Made by a program: the position numbers and the translations under genes. A DNA stretch of 64,000 nt from contig JAJEKV010000008.1 in the NCBI GenBank assembly GCA_021234155.1, forward strand, positions 15,454,328 to 15,518,327, given 5' to 3'. The notes beneath the pieces were generated by a model, which was given only the letters and a program-made list of their open reading frames with translations, was not told where the DNA came from and made no database searches. The stretch comes from Isoetes taiwanensis. Taxonomy: Eukaryota > Streptophyta > Lycopodiopsida > Isoetales > Isoetaceae. This document shows positions 1 to 8,600 of the stretch, one piece after another (the first letter of the stretch is position 1; each line of letters begins with the position of its first letter).

Positions 1-141
1 TGCTGGTAAGAAATCATTAATGTTTTGATGTTACCTGGAAATGTGTATATGCATGGATAAGTGTTGTAATTGGATAAGCTCTTTGGCCAGAGCTTAGGCA
101 TATAATTGATTGCTTGTGGTGTTTTGGTAAATGCTGGTTAC

Positions 142-555
142 TCACATCCTTAGATTCTTAATAGCATGCAAAAGTTGATCCAAGGATGCTGTTAAACTGC
201 AAACAAAGGTGACAGCATCTAGAGACACACCATACATTTGCATGTCCTCAAAACATTCCAATGCTTCTTTGCCAAAGCCATTATCGGTGTATCCTGCAAT
301 TATTGTGGTCCAGGTCACAACATCTCGTACCAATAACTTGTCAAATACTTCGCATGCATCCTCCAGAAAGCCATAGTTTGCATACATATCGGTCAAGTCA
401 TTCCCAATGGATATATCTTTTGCGCTCAGACATCCTCCCTCCTCTTGGATCGCATCAACACACCTGAGTGCTTGAAAACCAAGTCCATCTTCTGTATATC
501 CTATAATCAGGGTGTTCCATAAACCAACATCTTTAAATGGTACTTTATTAAACAC
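142..555 (-). pseudogene. PPR (pentatricopeptide repeat) protein fragment
   Basis: An open stretch of 137 codons carries PLS-class PPR repeats. VFNKVPFKDVGLWNTLIIGY and VFDKLLVRDVVTWTTIIAGY match the usual 'vF..m..rdv.sWn.lI.gY' repeat core, and each is followed by a 'G.EAL.cF..M' helix. PPR proteins bind organellar RNA, one repeat per base, in editing, splicing or stability. The reading frame ends within a degenerate TFVCSLTAS motif and lacks both a targeting peptide and a C-terminal E/DYW domain. With the related piece at 1112-1335 it forms one broken gene read from high to low coordinate. The interruption is non-coding and includes a foldback element. I see a relic, not a working gene; the family call is firm. 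Confidence 0.85.
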
Positions 556-834
556 ACCACTGAAATAGAAACTTGCCCCTCACAACAAAAAAGCAGCTCA
601 AACATGCACAAACATACGATTCTCTATACAATACAATACCAGAATCATAGTTCCCACCATTGCGAGAATACCCTCCCCCAATACCAAACGAATTGGGTAA
701 ACTTAATGAAGACTTCCAGAGCCTCTACCATTAACCCAATTTGGAAGTCATATCACCCGGCGGAGCAACAAAAATATTTCTTATCTGGACTCTAGTGTAA
801 AGGAGAGTCCGATGAATTGATTATCACTCCTATG

Positions 835-1105
835 AGTGATAACTAGTTATCGCATTAGGAGATAATTAGTTATCGTACTAAGGTGGTTATGGGTCTTTGT
901 TCACCGATAACCAAAAATGCGTACTTGGTTGTCGCCCTCACCGGCCCGGATATTTGCACGTAGGGCCTGCTCCGGCCTTGACCCTAGCGGCCCGACCTAC
1001 GCGGTGCAAATATCCGGCCTGAGCTTGGATGACCCCTTCGCCGCGATTTTGGTTATCGGCCGAGCCGCACCCATAACCTTACAACTAGTTTCTTATTTGT
1101 AATTT
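835..1105. mobile_element. GC-rich foldback (MITE-like) element inside the PPR relic
   Basis: The two halves are inverted copies of each other. GGTTATGGG followed by CCGATAACCAAAA at 888-918 reappears as the reverse complement near 1052-1080. CCGGATATTTGCAC near 947-960 pairs with GTGCAAATATCCGG near 1002-1015, and the middle is a GC-rich loop. Outer ends are AT-rich (TAGTTATC-type). There is no transposase gene, so this fits a short non-autonomous foldback element or MITE. The exact ends and a target-site duplication could not be fixed by eye. It lies between two PPR pieces of the same orientation, which suggests insertion into the gene. Confidence 0.7.
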
Positions 1106-1111
1106 CGTGTT

Positions 1112-1335
1112 AGATTTCTAGAAGATACATGTTGGCACATGCTTTTAAGCTACAAACAAATGTGGCAGAATTTGGTTGCACCCTCTCCAAGGGCATCTGT
1201 CTATAGCATTTCAATGCCTCCACGTCAAGTGCATTGTCCACATACCCAGATAGCAGTGCATTCCATGATACAGTATCACGAGTTGGCATCCTATCAAAGA
1301 CTTCTTGTGCTTCTGCAAAAGAGCCCCATGTTAAA
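1112..1335 (-). pseudogene. PPR protein fragment (upstream part of the same relic)
   Basis: Translation of the minus strand gives GSFAEAQEVFDRMPTRDTVS and then WNALLSGYVDNALDVEALKC, followed by a TFVCSLKAC-type end. These are textbook PPR repeat helices. The wording TFVCSLKAC is one I associate with the large PPR families of ferns and other seed-free plants; that is memory-based and only suggestive. Upstream (higher coordinates) the frame is broken by a stop before the expected 'DMYAKCG' stretch. Downstream it stops at about 1112, where non-coding and foldback sequence begins. It is most simply the 5' portion of the gene whose continuation is at 142-555. Confidence 0.8.
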
Positions 1336-2108
1336 GTTTATGCTGGATGGCAATTTCGATTCTCAAAAGGATCTTTCGAGGTATTCGGTCATGAATTGTT
1401 CTTCAAACTTATTCCTTAACTTTGATCTGCTCTATAGGAATATGCATACACCGCCAAGTTGTCTAGTTCTTTGTAGGATTTTCTTTGCTATTTTTATTTT
1501 TGCTAGTGCCTCTCCCATAGTACCTCCATAAATGCTGGACTAGAGGTCCTAGTTAACGCGTGGGAGGATGCTTCCTTAATATCTGCCTTCATCTTCTTGT
1601 ATGTTCGGGGAGGTGCCTTAGGTGGTTCTATCTTTAGATGATCATGGGATTTCGACTTCAGTGGTCGTTGGAGTTTATAGTTTTTTCCGCTCCTCGCACT
1701 GGTTCCACCGGCGCCTTTTGCTTCCAATTTGATCCATTGAGGGATCCGTTGTGATTTAATAATTCCTATCTGGCCCATTGTGGAGCCTTCAATAAGGCTT
1801 TAAGCCATGTACCTTTTTACTTATATAATATAAAAATACGTGCCTTCAAAAAAAAAAAAATTTATTTTTTCGCACGTTTGCACAAACACAAGTTGACACT
1901 TTAAAGCAATTTTAGAGTGTCCACGTTGCAGCCAGGTGGGATTTTTGTGCAAGTGGATGTTGTTTCAAGCGTTAGATTTCATCTACGACGGCGAAAATTC
2001 ATGAAAATTATTGTTTGTTATGGAGCTGGTTGGAGAAGTAAAGTCTGGCGTTGCCCCAGCCTACGACTGGCATTGTTCGACGAAGTTTAGTGGTCTCTAG
2101 CTTAGGCT

Positions 2109-2588
2109 TTATGTCTTCCTCTTTAGCACTATTGCAGGCTTTCGCCTTCTTGGGCTTTGCTTCTTCGCATTCAAAATTGATCTTTGGGATCCAAGTCTAG
2201 TTTTAGGGCCAGTCTGTTCGCCATCATTGGACGAAGCCTCCGGACTAGGCCAAAATTCTTGCTCAGAAGCCTCATTGGTGCATTTGCTGGGCAGAACTTT
2301 TGGCGATGGAGACCTAGAAACCAATCTTCCGTTCATGGGCTGTTTAGAAGAAAAAAATTCGCCGGAGCTGCTGTCTCCAGCTCTGCCTGCTTCTTTCTGT
2401 GCTGCAGCCTGCAGGAGATGCCTATTCCCTTTATTTGGGCTCGCAGGTTGAGGCCTGTAGCCATCGCCCTGATTTGCCTGGCTAAAATTTTCCCTCGAAA
2501 AGGAATCATTCTTGCAGCTCTTTTTGCAAAGCCCGGATCTGAGGAAAAATCTGTGTGGATTACTGTAGTGCTTAAATGCCTCAGACAT
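2109..2588 (-). CDS. Unrecognised Ser/Pro/Lys-rich open frame, 159 codons
   Basis: This is one of the longer uninterrupted frames in the first 5 kb. The product is hydrophilic, rich in Ser, Pro, Lys and Arg, and ends in a basic tail (KKQSPRRRKP). No domain is recognised. A second basic frame (91 codons) lies downstream on the same strand at 1503-1778. The pair may be the remains of a retroelement ORF, because direct repeats begin immediately beside it at 2602. Overlapping open frames in this interval make a chance ORF possible. Confidence 0.25.
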   Translation of the reverse strand: MSEAFKHYSNPHRFFLRSGLCKKSCKNDSFSRENFSQANQGDGYRPQPASPNKGNRHLLQAAAQKEAGRAGDSSSGEFFSSKQPMNGRLVSRSPSPKVLPSKCTNEASEQEFWPSPEASSNDGEQTGPKTRLGSQRSILNAKKQSPRRRKPAIVLKRKT

Positions 2589-2601
2589 TCACTTAAAAAG
2601 A

Positions 2602-2643
2602 CATTTTGGTGAGAGACTCGTCTGGAGGGGGAAAACCGGCCGC
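2602..2643. repeat. 42-bp exact direct repeat, copy 1
   Basis: The stretch starting CATTTTGGTGAGAGACTCG and ending AAAACCGGCCG is repeated without visible mismatch at 3652-3693. In the second place it directly follows the 120-bp promoter-like repeat; here the left neighbour differs. It could be a leader or primer-binding portion of a retroelement, since TGGTGAGAGACTCG starts with TGG like a tRNA primer site. That reading is tentative. Confidence 0.6.
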
Positions 2644-3261
2644 GATAGATAGGCATATCTTTCATCACAACAGTTTACAAGCATTTTGAAAAAATAATAT
2701 CTAAGGTGGAGGGTAGTCCACCAATTGGGTCTGACTACCCACTAATAATAATAAAGGAGACCTGCCATAGGAACAACCCAGGCCCCTTTTAAGATGGCGT
2801 AAAATAAGAAAGGCATAGGAGGCAACGTGCGAAAGCTTATCACCGGGATGAAAAACCCCGCCCTTTCGGGTTTTCGAGGAAAACCCTAATGATAAACCTT
2901 CGCCCGACGGCTCCAAATGAAAAACCCGGGCCATCAAAGTGGAGATCATTGATGAAAAAGTCGAGGAAGCACAAGATGGAAGTCGCAAAATAAGACGATT
3001 CCTCTCGAACCCAACACGAGAGCCATAAGAAAGAAACAAAGGGCCATGATCACCTGAAAAACTTAAGGTACACGAACCAAAGGCATTAGACATTAGAATA
3101 GAATAGGAAAAAAAGTTCGAGTTCCCCACAGTTGGATGAGATGGCCTGCAAAGAAACACCGTAAAAAGAAGCACGTAACTCAAAAATATAAGCCATCACG
3201 CCGGCTCGGCGAAACCCCCCACGGAGGCATAACAAATCACAATCCTTCAATAAAAGAAGAA

Positions 3262-3475
3262 GGGGCTGGTCACGCGAGCCACGCGATATAACATCATACA
3301 GCAAAACCACATAACCTCTCAAACACAGAGCTATATACGCGTGCCACACGAGAAATGACAAATACTTCAAGAATAAAAAAGGGGCTGGTCACGCGAGCCA
3401 TGCGACGTAACATCATATCTCAACACAACATAACCTCTCAAATACAGAGGGGCTGGTCACGCGAGCCACGCGATA
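3262..3475. repeat. Short tandem repeat block with GGGCTGGTCACGCGAGCCA core
   Basis: The core GGGGCTGGTCACGCGAGCC occurs at about 3262, 3381 and 3449. It is followed by a GCGATATAACATCATA-like stretch and then CATAACCTCTCAAA.ACAGAG. Spacings are about 120 and 69 bp, so units have been lost or shortened. No coding capacity is evident. The block lies immediately left of the 120-bp exact duplicate. Confidence 0.75.
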
Positions 3476-3536
3476 TAGAAGCACAAATCAAAATGAAAAA
3501 ACGTGAATGTAAACAACTTAGGGTGGGAAGGGAGGG

Positions 3537-3656
3537 AACTAAGACCAAAAAACTGCTGTGAGAAGACGCCGATACTGGAGAAAGAGCCCAACAACGTATA
3601 TATAGCCTCGTCTCTCCCCAAAATGGCGATCCGACGGTGTCGAATCGCATGCATTT
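3537..3656. repeat. 120-bp exact duplicate with TATA box, copy 1
   Basis: This 120-bp stretch (AACTAAGACC ... GCATGCATTT) is identical by eye to 5449-5568, in the same orientation, while the flanks differ. It holds a strong TATA-like core (GTATATATAGCC on plus; CTATATATACG on minus). On the minus strand the TATA box is followed by a pyrimidine-rich leader-like stretch, as in a plant promoter plus 5' UTR. Either a duplicated promoter or the ends of a small LTR/TRIM element would fit. Confidence 0.8.
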
Positions 3657-3693
3657 TGGTGAGAGACTCGTCTGGAGGGGGAAAACCGGCCGA
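3652..3693. repeat. 42-bp exact direct repeat, copy 2
   Basis: Second copy of the repeat at 2602-2643, starting CATTTTGGTGAGAG and ending ACCGGCCG. It overlaps the end of the 120-bp duplicate by a few bases, so the two repeat families meet here. The 5' neighbour differs from that of copy 1. Confidence 0.6.
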
Positions 3694-4329
3694 TCAAAGA
3701 GAACTTCCATTTCAAAACGTAAGGTGATCAAAGAGGGAGAGCATGTCAAGACTGGCACACAAGACATATGGCAGATAACAATAGGCAAAATGGATATGCC
3801 GTGAAAAAAGAGGAGCGCAAAATATTAAAGACCAAAACATAATATGAATAAAGCAACAATTCATTATTAGAAATGCCCAAAGTCAGCACTATCCCTACCA
3901 AATGACTATACTATATACACAAACTACTTAAGGCGGTCTTGACTCCCAAACATACCCATAACAAAGGCACGAATAACATCACTATGCAATAACTTGGGAT
4001 TAGGCCATTGAGATGCAACATGCTCATATCTGCAACAATGAGAGCACAGGATGACCACTTGAACAAGATGCCAATGATAAATACTATGCTCGTAAATGGC
4101 AAGTATGCAAGAAATTGACGAATAAGCATGAAAACAAAAATAACATTGATTTATGTAATGGAAAATATCCACTTTCTAGGAAAAAAAGAAAATTGCACCA
4201 AATGACGTAAAGGGTTGGTGGGAACAATCACACAAAAGAAATGGTAACGGGTGTTCGCAAAAGAAATGGCAAGCAAAAGAAACGCGAGGAATGAATTGAC
4301 AAGAACAATTCCCTACTCGGCCATCACCC

Positions 4330-4625
4330 CAAATACATATTATAGTAGATCGAATTGAAAAGGATACCAAAAAACATAAAATCTCAAAAGAATACAAAAA
4401 CACAAAATCTCAAAAGAAATACAAAGATGTTGAGAAGGATTCGAAGCCCTAACCATAAGTTTAACAAACAAGCGTCCTAACCATATGGGATTGAAAAGAA
4501 CAACGAAAAACATAAAATCTAAGAAAAATACAAAAAGAGACGAATACAAATATATTGAGAAGGATTCGAACCCCTAACTACACGTTTAACAAGCAAGCAT
4601 CCTAACCATTAAACTATTAACATTC
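4330..4625 (-). repeat. Two tandem tRNA-Asn-like units (SINE or tRNA relic)
   Basis: On the minus strand the better unit (about 4555-4615) reads TTTAATGGTTAGGATG (A-box-like), then TTGTTAA as a seven-base anticodon loop with GTT (Asn), then GGGGTTCGAATCC (perfect B box). A second, more decayed unit lies at about 4430-4490 with CTTCGAATCC and a TTGTTAA loop. Both are preceded by similar A-rich stretches (AAACATAAAATCT), so the whole is a tandem duplication of roughly 125 bp. Anticodon-stem pairing is poor and no closed acceptor stem was found. I therefore call it a tRNA-derived repeat rather than a functional tRNA gene. Confidence 0.6.
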
Positions 4626-5448
4626 AATGAAACAAAATCGTGAGTAAATTATTTTGGTCTATTTGCTAGCAAAGAGGGATGATTAAAACGAGCATGCCGC
4701 ACATGCCGGAAGCAAGAATAGAAACAAAGAACAAAAAGCCGAATGCCGATTTATGAGAAACGGATGGAGTTGAGGCAAGCACCAGTGCAACGGGAGGAGG
4801 CAAAGGGAAAATCGATAGTCATACTACACAGCAAAGAAGCACAATCCGAATCACTTCAAATGGAGATCCACAGGTAATTAGGACATAAATATGCTACAAT
4901 TACAGCAGAATGAGGAGAATTTGAATTAAATGATCTGATCAAACGATTTAAAAGAGCGGTTTTCTTTTGGATATTAGACATCCAGAAGGAAAGAGAAACA
5001 CAGTGCAAGAAAATCCGTAAAACAGCGATGCCCATATAGGAACAAACAGTAGAAAAAACTGAAAAGCCCTATCGAGGAGTATACAATCAAGCAAGAAGGG
5101 GCAATCACCGATTGACACAATCGAGAACAAACTAATCAGGAGATGCCGATGCAAAGAAAATTGATGCAAACCAAGAAAAGCCATCCAGCTATGAAAATTG
5201 ATGCAGAACCGACATTAGGATACAATAAAAAAGGAAGATATGAAAAATCATAAAAGGAAAAGAAGCTATGAAAAAATGCTATGGAATAGCCATTACTCCA
5301 TCTCGAGTAAGAATAGGTAGCCATTACTCCATCTCCAAATAAGATCCGAATAAGGAGCACCATCACGACAAAAAGAGGGGTGACGGTGACGGTGACGGAT
5401 ATGGTGAATCTCCATGGCCAAAGGTGTATGAGAAATTGACAAAGGAGA

Positions 5449-5568
5449 AACTAAGACCAAAAAACTGCTGTGAGAAGACGCCGATACTGGAGAAAGAGCC
5501 CAACAACGTATATATAGCCTCGTCTCTCCCCAAAATGGCGATCCGACGGTGTCGAATCGCATGCATTT
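5449..5568. repeat. 120-bp exact duplicate with TATA box, copy 2
   Basis: Same 120 bases as 3537-3656, 1,912 bp downstream. On the minus strand the sequence that follows the TATA-bearing repeat here is CTCCTTTGTC ... GGCCATGGAGATTCACC, with a well-placed ATG in a small open frame. The first copy is followed by different sequence. The left edge is abrupt in both copies. Confidence 0.8.
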
Positions 5569-5648
5569 CCTAGTTTGACATGCATGGCGTGTTATTTTCA
5601 GAATATAGATCGAAAGAATGCATAAACTGCTCATATTTTAAAGCAGCA

Positions 5649-7235
5649 AGCAGATCAATTAGTGCAGCTTGAAATGCTTTACAAAGAAGAGCTTCAACGT
5701 GATGGAAGGTACATACAAAGGATAATATTTGTGAAATAGGCTCAATTAGGTTGCTAATTTCTTTATTTGCCTTAGATATGAAAGGGAAGATTAGAGTGTG
5801 TGCACGCTGGAGGCCCCTGGTTGAGAAAGAAAAGGTTGAAAACCAGAAGATGGTTCTTATCAGTCCAGATGAATTCACCTTGGAGCACCCTTGGAAGGAT
5901 GACAAGTCAAAACAACACCAGTGTGATCATGTATTTGATGAAGAAGCAAGCCAGGATGCTATATTTGAAAATACAAAGATGTGCATCTTCTTCATATCTA
6001 TAATGTATGCATATTTGCATATGTTCAAACTGGATCCGGAAAGATTTTCACTATCTATGGCACTGAAGAAAAACCAGGGCTTACACCAAGAGCAACAAAG
6101 GAACTTTTTTAAAGCACGATCGGAACAAGTTCTCTTTTTCATTGAAGGTGCTAGTTGTTTGCACTCTAGAAGCCTATTATTAAGTTGTTTTACCCAGTCA
6201 AATGAATCGAAATGTTTTTTTGGGTGAAACCAGGCCTACGTGCTGGAATTTTACAGGATACTTTAGTAGACTTGCTTCTTCTAAAGAATTTTAAAAGGCA
6301 GAAGCTTGAAATTAAGAAAGATTCGAAGGTAAAAATACTCCATTTTTATCCGGCATTAATACTTTTCCCTTTTCCATTAGTTTAGACGTGTTTTTAATTA
6401 CAGGATATGGTGGTAGTGGAAAATGCAACTCTTGTGCCAGTGATTACAAGGGCTGACTTAGAAACAATAGTACAGACTGGAGTTGAAAAGCGGCATACAT
6501 CTGGGACCCAAATGAATGCAGAAAGTTCTTGCTCACATTTGATACTATCTGTTATAATCGAGAGTACAAACATGCAAACTCAAATTTGAAAGGCAAAGTA
6601 AGATTGAAATCTCTAACTAAAAGGAAGAAAGACACATTTCAAAAGACCAGAGATTGGTTTTCTTTGGTTTGAAGTTAATAAGAATCCCATCAATTGCAGC
6701 TGAGTTTTGTGGACTTGGCTGGTTTTGAAAGAATAAAAACAATTAAAGGAGGCCCAAAGTATAAATAAGTCCTTATCTGCACTTGGGGACGTTATTAGTT
6801 CACTGGCCATAGGAGAGCAGCACATACCTTATTGAAATCACAAGCTTACCATGCTTATGAGTGATTCTCTTGGAGGAAATGCAAAAACGCTCATGTTTGT
6901 CAACATATCTCCTGCTGAGTCAAATTTGGATGAGACTCACAACTCTCTCTGGTATGTGTTCTTTGCTTTCTTAGTATGAATTCTAGTGTTAGGTATACTA
7001 GACAAATATTGCACGTAGATGCTAATATATTCTGCATTTTCTGAACTTGGGCAACTATGCAACTCGGGTTAGGTCAATAACAAATGATCCTACAAAGAAT
7101 ATAATGCCAAAGGAAATTGTTTGTCTTAGAAAATTAGTTGGTTATTGGAAGGAACAAGCAGGTAGAAAGGCAGATGATGACGATCTTGAAGAAGTAAAGG
7201 ATGAGAAAGTTTCGAAAGAAAAATCTGAGTCGTGA
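5649..7235 (+). pseudogene. Kinesin-14 KCBP-type motor domain, unprocessed pseudogene
   Basis: Pieces in order match the C-terminal motor of plant kinesin-like calmodulin-binding protein (minus-end microtubule motor under Ca2+/calmodulin control). They are: neck coil (5649-5705, LEMLYKEELQR); MKGKIRVCARWRPL ... HPWKDDKSKQH (5766-5990); a P-loop [12 protein letters not shown] in another frame (about 6025-6065); DTLVDLLLLKN (6262-6328); switch I region HTSGTQMNAESSCSHLILS (6405-6588); switch II DLAGFE (6700-6951); and a tail with the acidic DDDDLEE regulatory patch and calmodulin-helix region (about 7056-7235). Introns with GT/AG borders remain (6329-6404, 6952 on), so this is a duplicated, not retrocopied, gene. 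Frameshifts, a stop after STNMQTQI, loss of the MyTH4-FERM part, Thr to Ile in the P-loop and Ser to Phe in DLAGSE argue against function. Confidence 0.88.
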
Positions 7236-8369
7236 AGGCCAGTTACTCTTATGATTCTTTTTCCTCATCTACATGTGAGGTACTTCAAGCTCAAATTCGT
7301 AGGCTCGAAATGAGATCCTATTGGCTATAATGAGTGGCCAACTAATTGTACATCTAAAACAGGTCGCCAAATTTCTCTTGGAGCAGCTTATTTGGAGCTA
7401 ACCGTGGTGGCAAACTCTATTTTGTATGAAGGAGTTTCAGCATACCATCAATAAAATTTGCGGGGAGTTGTGTTGTGCCAACATAGAAGTGGAACTATTA
7501 TAAATTATTCATTGATTGACAGCACCTAGCTTTGTGCTTATGGGTCCATGAACTTTTGGCACAAGGCATGTGAGTAGAAATACAGTACTATAGGATGATA
7601 TCTTGGCCCTTGTGTGAGTGCTAGCATGCGACCATCATATATTGTATATTTTAAAGCAAGATCATAGCAGAAATGTGAGATGAATACAAATATTGAGTAA
7701 AAACAAAGCGAAGTTATTTACTGGTACCTAACCTGGCTGTGTATTTTCTAAGAATTTTATTGTGGGTTCTACGTTTCTAGTAAATGATTGTTTTGTCTTT
7801 TACGATTCTAGAAGCTGAGTTAGTTGCCATGGATGAGCCACATGCGGGGGAACTAGCACGGTGGCCCCGACCGGGGAACTAAGCTCTATAATTTTCTATT
7901 ACAATGAAACAAAGCAACAACCCCATTTCCTGCATTTTAGCCGGGCAACAAAAGAAAGATGTGATGGTCCATGGGATGGGACAAAACACAACGGGGTATA
8001 ATAGGGCATTAATAATTTGGACGTATCTGGGCAAGAATAATTGGAATAGAATTGGCTAAACATGACTAGAAGGGTAATTCAACATGTTATCACGTTATGG
8101 AACTGGCTAAGTATGAAATAACAAGGGGGGTGATTGATTTTGAGGCATTTATGATTTATCTTTGGGTTTGTCGAATCTCATTATTCCCATAAGCTACGAC
8201 TTTGCATAGACGTTAAAATTCCGTCCGTCGTCATCATCTATAGATAGTTCATTCTTGGCAACTTTTGTACAATATTTTTATGGGAAAGGAAGGGCAACAG
8301 GAAAAATGGCACTGGTACCAATGTAATTCCTAGAAATGGCCTTTGTAATTCTATCTTTTGCATCCTGTA
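7236..8369. other. Non-coding spacer
   Basis: AT-rich sequence with no open frame that resembles a protein family. A short GC palindrome (CCCCGACCGGGG) lies near 7865. Nothing else is supported. Confidence 0.5.
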
Positions 8370-8600
8370 GGACACGAGCATCGGGAATATCCAGGCCCTT
8401 AAAGATACAAAATCTTCTTCGCTTCCAGATTGATCATAGTAACCAACTCGAGGCAACATTAGATTGGATTGACACTATAAAGGGTATTATGGAGGCAAAT
8501 TTGGTCGAGGCAACATTGGATTGGATTGACACTATAAAGACTATTATGGAAGCAAATCTGTCGAGGCAACATTGGATTGGATTGACAGGGGATTGTCTTT
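8370..8600 (+). repeat. 57-bp minisatellite (three units) with 35-bp companion module
   Basis: Units start at 8459, 8516 and 8572, with periods of 57 and 56 bp. Each reads TTGGATTGGATTGACACTAT or a close variant. The 57-bp period is 19 codons, so the plus strand stays open and repeats LDWIDTIKGIMEANLVEAT-like residues until the 56-bp unit shifts the frame. The companion GCATCGGGAATATCCAGGCC ... GATACAAAA lies just before (8377-8411). Both recur at 15763-15965. No protein family is recognised, so the open frame is probably a by-product of the period. Confidence 0.8.

Noticed and set aside
5570-5905. 111-codon minus-strand frame
   Set aside because: It lies antisense to the KCBP neck and motor start; the plus strand shows clear homology, so it is a shadow frame.
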